A DNA stretch of 28,989 nt from DAIOGN01 sp036745245 (GTDB lineage Bacteria > Zixibacteria > MSB-5A5 > JAUVRN01), in NCBI GenBank assembly GCA_036745245.1, contig DAIOGN010000029.1, positions 1-28,989 of the forward strand. Reading direction: 5' to 3'. The notes beneath the pieces are model-generated. The model saw only the letters and a program-made list of their open reading frames with translations, ran no database searches and was not told where the DNA came from. Shown here piece by piece: positions 1 to 5,912 of the stretch (positions are counted from its first letter, which is position 1; each line of letters starts with the position of its first letter). The position numbers and the translations under genes were made by a program.

Positions 1-132
1 ATGGGGAGTCTCGATGCGACCATAGGCATAGCGGGCCATGAAGTCCGCGACTCTGGCATGCAGTCGGTCCCAACGGGCTGCTTCCTCCGGAAGCAGGTCA
101 TAGGTGCCGGGGAGGGCTTGAAGAGGATCCAT
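1..132 (-). CDS. hisS: Histidyl-tRNA synthetase, N-terminal 44 residues (gene runs off the window)
   Basis: The last 132 bases read on the minus strand begin MDPLQALPGTYDLLPEEAAR and continue to GYGRIETP. This is the N-terminus of class II histidyl-tRNA synthetase, whose family pattern is G(T/M)xDxLPxE followed by a helix and a GYxxIxTP strand. The enzyme charges tRNA-His with histidine in the cytoplasm. The ATG at 132-130 is the first in-frame start and places the GTYD motif at residues 9-12, as in other HisS proteins. The ribosome site is weak. Only the start of catalytic motif 1 is present and the rest lies outside the window. The VanZ-like gene ends 94 bp upstream and points the same way, so co-transcription is possible. 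Confidence 0.85.
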   Translation of the reverse strand, partial: MDPLQALPGTYDLLPEEAARWDRLHARVADFMARYAYGRIETPH

Positions 133-226
133 TGGAGCTCGAAGCTATCGTATCGGGCGAAACCGGTGGCGGTCAACCGCATTGCCCCGGACGGAAGCGG
201 CCGGGACGAATTGACTGAAGGGCGGC

Positions 227-601
227 TCAGCCGTTGGATCGGGTTGCGCGTGCCCGGACACCCTCGAACCCGAGCACCAGGGCGATCCCGGCTGCATCGG
301 CACACAGGTCCCAGAGGTCGAACGTGCGACCGGGAACGTAACTTTGATGCCACTCATCGGAAAGCGCATAGGCGAAGCAAAGCAGGGCGGCGACGGCAAC
401 CACACGCGACACGATGGGCCGGGGCAAGGACAGCGCCCGAAACACCAGCCACGCGAGGAGACCGAAGGCCAGAGCATGCACGATCTTGTCCTCGAATCCC
501 AGCCCCCACCTGGGAAGCGGCAGCCGCGACTTCGACGAAGCCCAGTAGAGGGCTGCGGCATACACCACCGCAGGCAGGCGATACCACAGCACCGCAAGCA
601 C
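227..601 (-). CDS. VanZ-like family membrane protein
   Basis: A 124-residue polytopic protein with three or four hydrophobic segments. The core DKIVHALAFGLLAWL, followed by ALSDEWHQSYVPGRTFDLWD and an AD..G. pattern, is the VanZ-family signature (KxxHxxxF, then DExxQxxxPGRxxxxxD). VanZ proteins are small inner-membrane proteins; one confers low-level teicoplanin resistance, but most homologues have no known role and a resistance function should not be assumed here. The start is GTG 601, because an in-frame TAA lies three codons upstream; GTG 592 is the alternative. It lies between the terminator of the first histone-like gene and hisS, so it probably has its own promoter, which I could not identify. 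Confidence 0.8.
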   Translation of the reverse strand: MLAVLWYRLPAVVYAAALYWASSKSRLPLPRWGLGFEDKIVHALAFGLLAWLVFRALSLPRPIVSRVVAVAALLCFAYALSDEWHQSYVPGRTFDLWDLCADAAGIALVLGFEGVRARATRSNG

Positions 602-681
602 GCGCCGAAGTTACCCGGGCCGGCCCAGGCGTTCAACCTCCAACTTGCGCGGGCCTCCCGGTCCGAACGTCCGGGACGAAC

Positions 682-711
682 AAAAAAAAGCGGGAGGCCA
701 GAGCCCCCCGC
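682..711 (-). terminator. Intrinsic terminator of the first histone-like gene
   Basis: On the minus strand a 9-bp stem with one G.U pair (GCGGGGGGC / GCCTCCCGC, loop TCTG) is followed directly by eight T. It starts 21 bp after the stop codon of the basic protein gene and matches in position and style the terminator of the second copy at 1866-1896. Confidence 0.9.
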
Positions 712-731
712 CAACCTCTGACGCCGCAATC

Positions 732-1046
732 CTACATGAAGGGCGACATCATCGTCGGTTCCGACTTCGGCCTGGAGGCACGGCGCGTTTTGCGGCGTCC
801 CTTGGCCCTGCGCGCGGTGGACTTGCGGCGCGAAGCGGTCTTCGTGGCGGCCTTCTTGCGACGCGTTCTGCGCTTCGCCTTCTTGGCCGTGCCCTTCTTG
901 GCGGTCCGGCGACGCTTGCGCGTGCTCTTCTTGGCCGTCCGCTTCTTGCTGGTGCGCTTCTTGCTGGCTCTCTTGCGGGAGCCCTTGCGCTTCGCGGTGC
1001 TCTTCTTCGCCGCTTTCTTGCGGGTACGCTTCTTGGCAGCTACCAT
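732..1046 (-). CDS. Histone-H1-like, lysine/arginine-rich basic protein, copy 1
   Basis: A 104-residue protein, mostly Lys, Arg, Ala, Ser and Thr, beginning MVAAKKRTRKKAAKKSTAKR and containing repeated KKRTxKK and RKxA blocks. There is no globular domain, signal peptide or hydrophobic stretch. This composition is shared by eukaryotic H1 tails and bacterial H1-like proteins (chlamydial HC2, AlgP-type proteins), which bind DNA non-specifically and compact the nucleoid; that role is inferred from composition. The first ten residues are nearly identical to copy 2 at 1933-2268. The start is fixed by AGGAGG 11 bases upstream and the shared N-terminus. It follows the GxxExxY gene by 50 bp and probably shares its transcript from the sigma-54-like promoter at 1532-1547. 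The C-terminal end, PKSEPTMMSPFM, is not basic. Confidence 0.85.
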   Translation of the reverse strand: MVAAKKRTRKKAAKKSTAKRKGSRKRASKKRTSKKRTAKKSTRKRRRTAKKGTAKKAKRRTRRKKAATKTASRRKSTARRAKGRRKTRRASRPKSEPTMMSPFM

Positions 1047-1057
1047 TGTGTTACGTT

Positions 1058-1078
1058 CCTCCTCCCCCCTCCGGGGGG
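1058..1078 (-). promoter_or_regulatory. Leader hairpin abutting the AGGAGG ribosome site, copy 1
   Basis: On the minus strand CCCCCC-GGA-GGGGGG (1078-1064) is followed with no gap by AGGAGG (1063-1058), and the ATG lies 11 bases further on. The G arm merges with the ribosome site, so the C tract could pair with either. The same layout and spacing occur in front of copy 2. A role in controlling translation is inferred. Confidence 0.6.
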
Positions 1079-1096
1079 CTTTGGGTTTGGCTTCGG

Positions 1097-1504
1097 TTAC
1101 TTCCGATGAACGCTTTCTATTTCCAATTCAGTGCGACCGAAATCGAGGATCATACCCATGTGCAGCCGTGACACCTTCAGGTAGCGTCTCATCTGCGCTT
1201 CGTCCATTTCCCCCACCTCATCCGTGGCGAGCAGAACGACAACGATCTTGTTGGCCACGACGAACTGAAGCGTGTAGGTGCCGGCCACCTTGCCCTTGTA
1301 ATCGAGAGTGACTTCTCTCTGGCTTTCGTAAGGCAAAGACCTCAGGTCGAACTCCACGGCCAGGGCCTTGCTGTAGGCCTTTTCATCGAAACCAAGACCC
1401 ATGGTCTTGTGAACTTCGAGAGCGCTCTCGACTACAGCGTTCTGCAGGTCTTTGAGTGACAGATCGCTGGAAGCCTCTGAGCCACGGGACTGTTGCACAT
1501 CCAT
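1097..1504 (-). CDS. GxxExxY-family protein (PD-(D/E)XK-like fold) with degenerate active site
   Basis: A 135-residue protein with the family motif GFDEKAY (G-x-x-E-x-x-Y), preceded by VVESALEVHKTMGLG and followed by a beta-rich core and a C-terminal MRRYLKVSRLHMGMILDFG segment, which is the usual order. The family is related to PD-(D/E)XK nucleases and has no established function. Typical members have an acidic residue in an LDLVV-type strand and an E-L-K triad on the next strand. Here these read LQFVVANKIVVVLLAT, so the expected Asp and Glu-x-Lys are missing and catalysis is unlikely. I chose ATG 1504 because AGGA lies eight bases upstream; ATG 1510 is in frame but too close to it. A sigma-54-type promoter lies just upstream and the histone-like gene 50 bp downstream. 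Confidence 0.8.
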   Translation of the reverse strand: MDVQQSRGSEASSDLSLKDLQNAVVESALEVHKTMGLGFDEKAYSKALAVEFDLRSLPYESQREVTLDYKGKVAGTYTLQFVVANKIVVVLLATDEVGEMDEAQMRRYLKVSRLHMGMILDFGRTELEIESVHRK

Positions 1505-1531
1505 GGTCATGTTCCTAAGCTGCTATCGTAA

Positions 1532-1547
1532 TGCAAGTGGCGTGCCG
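1532..1547 (-). promoter_or_regulatory. Sigma-54 (-24/-12) promoter for the GxxExxY / histone-like operon
   Basis: Read on the minus strand, CGGCACGCCACTTGCA matches the sigma-54 consensus TGGCACG-N4-TTGCW at every position except the first T. The invariant GG and GC have the required 10-base spacing. The predicted start, about 12 bases beyond the GC, falls near 1521, leaving roughly 17 bases to ATG 1504 including AGGA. A sigma-54 activator gene lies 1.2 kb upstream and dyads lie 100-200 bp upstream. Confidence 0.7.
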
Positions 1548-1640
1548 TAAAGTGAGAATGCACCTCCAGGTACACAGTCACGATTTCCCAGTGAATTCGC
1601 AGTTTTTCAAGAGCGGACGAAAATCCGAGCGAGGACCGAG

Positions 1641-1658
1641 TGCAACTCGCCGGTTGCA
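1641..1658. promoter_or_regulatory. Perfect dyad TGCAAC-N6-GTTGCA, candidate activator-binding site
   Basis: An 18-bp dyad with 6-bp arms and a 6-bp centre, about 95 bp upstream of the -24 element at 1547. Its size and TGC...GCA edges resemble upstream activating sequences of sigma-54 enhancer-binding proteins. The same half-site occurs at 1701 and 1740 and, once, at 2578 in front of copy 2. Binding by the neighbouring activator is inferred. Confidence 0.5.
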
Positions 1659-1700
1659 TCAAAACCTCTAGTTGCTTGATTCGCAGGCAAATAGGCACAC

Positions 1701-1745
1701 TGCAACAAATGCCACGTAACTGTTTCAGTAAACAGATTTGTTGCA
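1701..1745. repeat. Nested inverted repeat (10-bp and 6-bp arms) upstream of the sigma-54 promoter
   Basis: The outer arms TGCAACAAAT (1701-1710) and ATTTGTTGCA (1736-1745) enclose CTGTTT-CAGT-AAACAG (1720-1735); a 9-base bulge lies on one side only. The outer arms carry the TGCAAC/GTTGCA half-sites of the dyad at 1641-1658. A 21-bp block containing the right arm (GTAAAC...GCACTT, 1728-1748) is 17/21 identical to 2596-2616 upstream of copy 2. A T-run follows on the plus strand, so a plus-strand terminator is an alternative reading. The rest of the gene-free stretch 1511-1865 shows nothing else recognisable. Confidence 0.6.
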
Positions 1746-1865
1746 CTTATTTTTTTGTTGAAGCGCTCTTGAGTGCTGTTGTGCCGTCTTCGCTCCAGGC
1801 CATTCTGCACTGTTTGCGTGCTGTCGGCAGGCCGCATCGCGTGGAGGAACCCAGGACACGCAGAC

Positions 1866-1896
1866 AAAAAAGGCGGGGAGCCGTGGCCCCCCGCCT
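1866..1896 (-). terminator. Intrinsic terminator of the second histone-like gene
   Basis: On the minus strand an 8-bp stem AGGCGGGG / CCCCGCCT encloses GGCCACGGCT-type loop sequence and is followed by six T. It lies 37 bp after the stop codon of copy 2. Confidence 0.9.
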
Positions 1897-1932
1897 GACT
1901 GCCTGCTCTCCTATGAGAGCGGGCAAGAACCT

Positions 1933-2268
1933 CTACATCGGATTCCCCGTGGCATCCGGGGCGGCCATACCGAGCGCCTTCTTCAGGGTCGACCGGCGAC
2001 GCTTGCGCGCCACCTTTCTCACGACCCGACGGACCTTGCGCGCCACCTTCCTCACCACGCGGCGACGCTTGCGAGCCACGCGACGGACAACACGACGCAC
2101 CTTGCGTCCGGTCTTTCTGGTGGCCCGGCGACGCTTGCGCGCCGTTTTCCGAACCACACGACGGACCTTGCGCCCCGTCTTCCTTACGGCACGCCGGGTC
2201 TTACGGGCGGCCTTCCTGGCACCCTTCTTGGCGGCTCTCTTACGTGTACGCTTCTTGGCAGCTACCAT
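1933..2268 (-). CDS. Histone-H1-like, arginine-rich repeat protein, copy 2
   Basis: A 111-residue, extremely basic protein. Its N-terminus MVAAKKRTRKRAAKKGARKA matches copy 1, but the body is different: three 22-residue repeats at residues 31-96 with the pattern xxRKVRRVVRKxARKRRRxx, then a neutral tail ending APDATGNPM. It contains no globular fold, Cys or Trp. Unlike AAKKP-type H1 tails the repeats contain no proline and have regularly spaced valines, so helix formation on DNA is conceivable. Nucleic-acid binding is inferred from composition. AGGAGG lies 11 bases before the ATG, exactly as in copy 1. It is probably a single-gene transcript from the -24/-12 element at 2399-2414 to the terminator at 1866-1896. 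Confidence 0.85.
   Translation of the reverse strand: MVAAKKRTRKRAAKKGARKAARKTRRAVRKTGRKVRRVVRKTARKRRRATRKTGRKVRRVVRRVARKRRRVVRKVARKVRRVVRKVARKRRRSTLKKALGMAAPDATGNPM
1981..2178 (-). repeat. Three 66-bp tandem repeats inside the copy 2 gene
   Basis: Codons 31-96 form three units of 22 codons (2178-2113, 2112-2047, 2046-1981), recognisable at DNA level by the recurring CGACGCTTGCG (plus strand) and in protein by RKVRRVVR and ARKRRR. Because the unit is a multiple of three, gain or loss of units keeps the frame. Confidence 0.8.
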
Positions 2269-2279
2269 GGTGTACGAAA

Positions 2280-2298
2280 CCTCCTCCCCCTAGGGGGG
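2280..2298 (-). promoter_or_regulatory. Leader hairpin abutting the AGGAGG ribosome site, copy 2
   Basis: On the minus strand CCCCCCTAGGGGG (2298-2286) runs directly into AGGAGG (2285-2280), 11 bases before the ATG. The stem is four to five GC pairs with a CTAG loop. Upstream the leader shares AGCGTTCA-CGGAA with the copy 1 leader, which there overlaps the 3' end of the GxxExxY gene. Confidence 0.6.
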
Positions 2299-2398
2299 AT
2301 CTTGTGTTGTTTCCGTTGAACGCTATGAATCCCCAAATTCGAGCTGTTGACGATGCGGATGCGGACTCATGACAGTAGACTTTTCCGCACTGCACATG

Positions 2399-2414
2399 CG
2401 CAAGAAGCATGCCA
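2399..2414 (-). promoter_or_regulatory. Sigma-54 (-24/-12) promoter candidate for histone-like copy 2
   Basis: On the minus strand TGGCATGCTTCTTGCG matches TGGCACG-N4-TTGCW at all but two positions (C to T in the -24 block, W to G at the last base), with correct GG-N10-GC spacing. The predicted start near 2388 gives a leader of about 120 bases to the ATG at 2268. Confidence 0.6.
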
Positions 2415-2419
2415 ACGCA

Positions 2420-2613
2420 ACGCGAATTACTGGATCGATCAATTCGCGTAATTGCCGCCTAAACCGCTGATATCGTCTTGTGTATGTGGAGAGCCGACAC
2501 ACAAGGCATGCCACAGCATTGTGGCCGAAGAATCCACAAACGATTGAATCACAGAGGCATTGGCGCGATTCAGCGGCTGCAACTGAAATGTGCCGGTAAA
2601 CGAATATGTGGCA
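2420..2613. promoter_or_regulatory. Cluster of inverted repeats upstream of the copy 2 promoter
   Basis: Four dyads are visible: ACGCGAATT/AATTCGCGT (2420-2428, 2441-2449); CTTGTGT/ACACAAG (2477-2483, 2499-2505); GCCACA-GCAT-TGTGGC (about 2510-2525); and GTGCC/GGCAC (2590-2613). A TGCAAC half-site stands at 2578-2583, six bases before GTGCCG, in a position equivalent to the dyad of the copy 1 region. The stretch 2269-2746 holds no convincing gene; one open frame of 138 codons there has no family features. Confidence 0.45.
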
Positions 2614-2746
2614 CTTGGAATCGGGAGTTTTCTCGTTTTTGAGATACCTGAAGAGCGGGCGGAGCCGAGTTCGGAGAGCGTGTCTGTCGCACGCATGATG
2701 CGATTCCGGATGACCTGGGGACCCAGGGCGCCGGGACATTTTGCGA

Positions 2747-4501
2747 CTAGATCCGACCCTGGGACTTGAGTTTTCGAATCAGCCGCTGGAGTTCGAACCG
2801 GTGCATACCGGAAGACTGGGCCGCCTGCGAGATGTTGAATTTGTGCCGCTCTAGCACACGTGCCACGAAGGCGCGGTCCACTTCCGAGACCGCGTCGGTG
2901 CGCAGGCGCTTCAGTTCAGGGTAGGATTCGGCCACGGGCCTGGGGGACGAGCGATGAGGCGTGGCCAGCAGGAGCGACTCGGGCAGTTCAGCCGGCGTGA
3001 TGGTGTCGCCGCGAGCCAGGATGACGGCTCGCTCTACGATGTTTTCCAGCTCGCGGATATTGCCCGGGAAGTCATAACGGGACAGGTAGGCGAGCGCCTC
3101 CGGCGAGAGGCCCGCAATCGCCTTGCCCTGCTTGCGAGCGAACTTCTGGACGAAGCTCTCTGCCAGGGGCGCTATGTCGGAGGGTCGGCGCCGCAGGGGG
3201 GGAACGTTGAGGTTGATGACGTTGATGCGGTAGTACAGGTCTTCCCTGAATCCGCCCGTGGACACCAGGCTCAACAGCTCGCGATTGGTGGCCGAGATGA
3301 TGCGCACGTCGGCGCGGCGGATCACTGTGGATCCGAGACGTACAAACTCGTGGGATTGGAGGAACCTCAGGAGCTTGACCTGCAATAGAGACGGCATCTC
3401 GCCGATCTCGTCTAAGAAAATGGAGCCGCCGTGGGCGGCCTCGAACTTGCCGATCTTGCGCTTGTCGGCCCCCGTGAAGGCGCCCTTTTCGTACCCGAAC
3501 AACTCCGATTCGAGCAGGTTTTCCGGAATGGCGGCGCAGTTGATGGGGACGAACGATTCTTCCGCCCGGGGACTGTTGAGATGGATCGCACGCGCGAGGA
3601 GTTCCTTGCCGGTGCCCGACTCCCCTTCGATGAGCACGGCAGCGTCGGTCTGAGCCACCTCCGCCGCCGTCTTGAGCAGCGTGGTCATTTCGGGGGAATT
3701 GCCGAGAATCTCGTCGAACTGGAACTTGCCGCGCAGATCTTCAAGCAGCTTGGCCCGGGATGCCTTGAGCTGCAGGTAGCGACTGTTGCGCTCCACCGCC
3801 AGGGCCAGCCGTTCGGCGATCTGGCGCAGGAGCAGCCGGTGCTCCTCGGCGAACCCGGCTTCCAGGCCCGCCTGGACCAGCACGACGCAACCCAGGGTTC
3901 TGCCGTGTGCTGAAAGCGGCACGGCAAACACCGTTATCCGGCCCTCGTCGGAGTCCTCATCCTCAAGATAATCAACAATATACACGGGAGTGGCCGCCTT
4001 GCAGCAGGCATCGGCCGTCTGCCTCAGGATGCCTTCTTCCGGCACCGGGAATCGCTTCTTGGAAGGGTCTTTCCCCAGGGAAAACTTGATTTGTCCTTCG
4101 TCGTCGACCAGCACCATCAGAATTCGCTGCGCCTCGAACAGAGTGAACAACGCGTCGACTACGCCTTCCGCCAGGAGATGAAGATCCCGCTCGGCGTCGA
4201 TGATGGTGGACAACTCGTACAGCGTACGGAAGGTGTCGCGCTCGGATTCGAGTTCGGTGACGCGAGTTTCGATGCGTTCCTGATCGCGCGCGATGCGCGA
4301 ACCGAAATCGGCCAGAATGGATTCGAGGGCGCCCAGTCGATCTTCTGCAATGCCTTCCGCCGGCTTGCCGTTGCCCGGAGAGCCGCCGTTGCCCGAAGCG
4401 CCATTGGATTCGAAGAGCGCACGCAAGTCACGCCGAGCCAGTCTCTCGAGTGCCGCCTTCCAGTCGGTGCGACGCGTCGCCCTGGAATCGCGCTTTGACA
4501 T
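2747..4501 (-). CDS. Sigma-54-dependent transcriptional activator (GAF, AAA+, Fis-type HTH)
   Basis: A 584-residue enhancer-binding protein. A basic N-terminus and probable coiled coil (to about 100) precede a GAF-type sensory domain (about 100-240). The AAA+ domain (about 260-495) has Walker A GESGTGKE, the sigma-54-contact loop GAFTGA, Walker B SIFLDEIGEM, and the arginine-rich FREDLYYRINV and LRRRPSDI motifs. The C-terminus, ISQAAQSSGMHRFELQRLIRK, is a Fis-type helix-turn-helix. It has no receiver domain, so it probably responds to a ligand or partner bound by GAF. Such proteins bind upstream sites and use ATP to open sigma-54 promoters. I chose ATG 4501; the frame extends to a TTG at 4537, but neither has a clear ribosome site. 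TATACA eight bases before the ATG hints at a short or leaderless transcript. Two -24/-12 matches lie just downstream of the gene. Confidence 0.93.
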   Translation of the reverse strand: MSKRDSRATRRTDWKAALERLARRDLRALFESNGASGNGGSPGNGKPAEGIAEDRLGALESILADFGSRIARDQERIETRVTELESERDTFRTLYELSTIIDAERDLHLLAEGVVDALFTLFEAQRILMVLVDDEGQIKFSLGKDPSKKRFPVPEEGILRQTADACCKAATPVYIVDYLEDEDSDEGRITVFAVPLSAHGRTLGCVVLVQAGLEAGFAEEHRLLLRQIAERLALAVERNSRYLQLKASRAKLLEDLRGKFQFDEILGNSPEMTTLLKTAAEVAQTDAAVLIEGESGTGKELLARAIHLNSPRAEESFVPINCAAIPENLLESELFGYEKGAFTGADKRKIGKFEAAHGGSIFLDEIGEMPSLLQVKLLRFLQSHEFVRLGSTVIRRADVRIISATNRELLSLVSTGGFREDLYYRINVINLNVPPLRRRPSDIAPLAESFVQKFARKQGKAIAGLSPEALAYLSRYDFPGNIRELENIVERAVILARGDTITPAELPESLLLATPHRSSPRPVAESYPELKRLRTDAVSEVDRAFVARVLERHKFNISQAAQSSGMHRFELQRLIRKLKSQGRI

Positions 4502-4691
4502 CGTGTATAGAGTAGTCGCGATGCAACGCGTAGTCAAGTTCGTGCGCCCACCTTTCCAAAAAAACTTTCACGTGCGTGCACATCCCCGGTGTGCCGGACA
4601 TCGCCCCGAAACGTGCAAAGAGTCCGCGGCCCCGGCTCATCAACCGACCGGTCGATTCAGTGTTCCCGATTCGCGCGGCATGAAAAAGCGC

Positions 4692-4720
4692 TTGACGATT
4701 CCGTCCGGCGCGGCGATACT
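4692..4720 (+). promoter_or_regulatory. Sigma-70-like promoter for the ABC exporter operon
   Basis: TTGACG (4692-4697), 17 bases, then GATACT (4715-4720). It lies about 190 bases before the ATPase start, so the transcript would have a leader long enough for the attenuator-like elements at 4754-4903. It is in the divergent region between the sigma-54 activator and the ABC operon. Confidence 0.55.
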
Positions 4721-4753
4721 GACTGCCACGAATCGAGGGAGCGCACCCAACCC

Positions 4754-4849
4754 ATGAAAGTCACTGTACATTTCACAGCAGCAGAGGCCCGCCCGGTGGA
4801 TCCGGCTTCGGCTTTTGCACACAGGGTCCGCTCCCCCCACACGATCTGA
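4754..4849 (+). CDS. Possible 31-codon leader peptide upstream of the ABC operon
   Basis: A short frame, MKVTVHFTAAEARPVDPASA and 11 more residues, lies downstream of the promoter at 4692-4720. A GAGGGAG sequence precedes it but at a long spacing of about 12 bases. Its stop codon falls in the first of two hairpins (4845-4867) before a terminator-like stem. No family is recognised; it may be a leader peptide or chance. Confidence 0.2.
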   Translation: MKVTVHFTAAEARPVDPASAFAHRVRSPHTI

Positions 4850-4876
4850 TCGGCTTCTTACATCAGACAGAATCTG

Positions 4877-4903
4877 GGCCGGGGCGGTCGCTCCGGCCTT
4901 TTT
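4877..4903 (+). terminator. Terminator/attenuator-like hairpin in the ABC operon leader
   Basis: GGCCGG, a 10-base loop, CCGGCC, then TTTTT, ending only 13 bases before the ATPase ATG at 4917. A further hairpin TCTGAT/ATCAGA lies at 4845-4867. Position between a promoter and the first gene suggests transcription attenuation. Confidence 0.5.
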
Positions 4904-4916
4904 CCGTATGAGGACT

Positions 4917-5912
4917 ATGCAAACGGCGATCGACGTAACCAACCTGCGGCGCGAGTTCAAATCCATGGCGCGCGGCAAGGGTCGCGTGCACGTGGCCCTG
5001 GATCATGTCGACCTTCAGGTGCGGCAGGGGGAGTTGTTCGGCCTGTTGGGGCCCAACGGCGCGGGCAAAACCACCCTGATCAAGATTCTCTGCACCCTGC
5101 TTCTGCCCACCTCGGGCGAGGCAAAGGTCGACGGCATCGACGTGATGAAGGAACCGCACCGGGTGCGCGAGCGGATCAACATGGTGTCGGGGGGGGAGCA
5201 CTCGGGGTACGGAATCCTCACCGTGCGCGAGCACCTCTGGTTGTTCAGCCAGCTGTACGGCGTGCCCACGAAGCTGGCCCTGAAGCGCATCGAGGAACTG
5301 CTCGAAGTCCTGGGGCTGAAGTCGGCGGCTGGCGAGAAGATCGCCACGCTCTCCACCGGGATGCGCCAGAAGATGAACCTGATCCGCGGCTTCGTGTGCG
5401 ACCCGAAGGTGTTGTTTCTCGATGAACCAACCCTGGGGCTCGACGTGCAGGTGGCGCGCGAGGTACGCAACGTCATCCGGAACTGGATGGGCCGGTCGAG
5501 CGAGAAGACCATGCTGCTCACCACCCACTACATGGCCGAAGCGGAGGTCTTATGCGACCGCGTGGCTATCATCCATCGGGGCCGCGTCGTGGCCTGCGAC
5601 TCTCCGGAGAACCTCAAGAAGTTGCTCGCCCACGAGACCGTGTACCAGGTGGAGACCGACCTGGCGCTCGACCTGGTGGATCCGTTCCAGGAGATCTCCG
5701 GGTTCCGGCGCTACGGCACCGAGCACAAGGCCAATGCCGGCACCACTCGCTTTCAGGTGATTCTCGATCGCGGGGCCGAGGTGGCCCATATCACGCGCCG
5801 GCTGGAGCAGGTGGGCAAGACAGTACGCACCGTCACCCGCACAGACCCCACACTCGAAGACGTGTTCCTGCACCTCGTGGGACACACGCTGACCGATGAA
5901 GACTCGGCTTAG
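4917..5912 (+). CDS. ABC-2 type transporter ATP-binding protein
   Basis: A 331-residue ABC ATPase that energises the two permeases encoded next. Visible motifs are Walker A GPNGAGKTT (about residues 44-52), a degenerate signature LSTGMRQK, Walker B VLFLDEPTLGLD, and the H-loop TTHYMAEAE. A C-terminal extension of about 100 residues ending DPTLEDVFLHLVG is typical of the DrrA/NatA branch, which drives drug, lipid or ion export. Substrate cannot be told from sequence. ATG 4917 (MQTAIDVTNL) aligns with family starts; ATG 4908 is three codons earlier. AGGA lies close to both. The frame is open further upstream, but only across the leader hairpin. It overlaps the next gene by 17 bp. Confidence 0.92.
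   Translation: MQTAIDVTNLRREFKSMARGKGRVHVALDHVDLQVRQGELFGLLGPNGAGKTTLIKILCTLLLPTSGEAKVDGIDVMKEPHRVRERINMVSGGEHSGYGILTVREHLWLFSQLYGVPTKLALKRIEELLEVLGLKSAAGEKIATLSTGMRQKMNLIRGFVCDPKVLFLDEPTLGLDVQVAREVRNVIRNWMGRSSEKTMLLTTHYMAEAEVLCDRVAIIHRGRVVACDSPENLKKLLAHETVYQVETDLALDLVDPFQEISGFRRYGTEHKANAGTTRFQVILDRGAEVAHITRRLEQVGKTVRTVTRTDPTLEDVFLHLVGHTLTDEDSA

Noticed and set aside
1..1311. A 436-codon open frame on the plus strand
   Set aside because: It runs antisense across hisS, VanZ, the basic protein gene and two terminators and resembles no family; it is a by-product of GC-rich codons.
1507..1746. A 79-codon minus-strand frame upstream of the GxxExxY gene
   Set aside because: It overlaps the sigma-54 promoter and the inverted repeats and has no recognisable features.
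2323..2739. A 138-codon minus-strand frame before histone-like copy 2
   Set aside because: It covers the -24/-12 element and dyads, has no family features and no good ribosome site; its last codons resemble GxxExxY 3' DNA only as a remnant.
4571..4640. Possible small RNA or tRNA in the divergent region
   Set aside because: No cloverleaf, no T-loop GTTCGA-type sequence and no convincing stem.
4803..4819. GG...TTGC pattern upstream of the ABC operon as a third sigma-54 promoter
   Set aside because: The spacing is GG-N11-GC, one base too long for sigma-54, and the -24 block lacks CACG.
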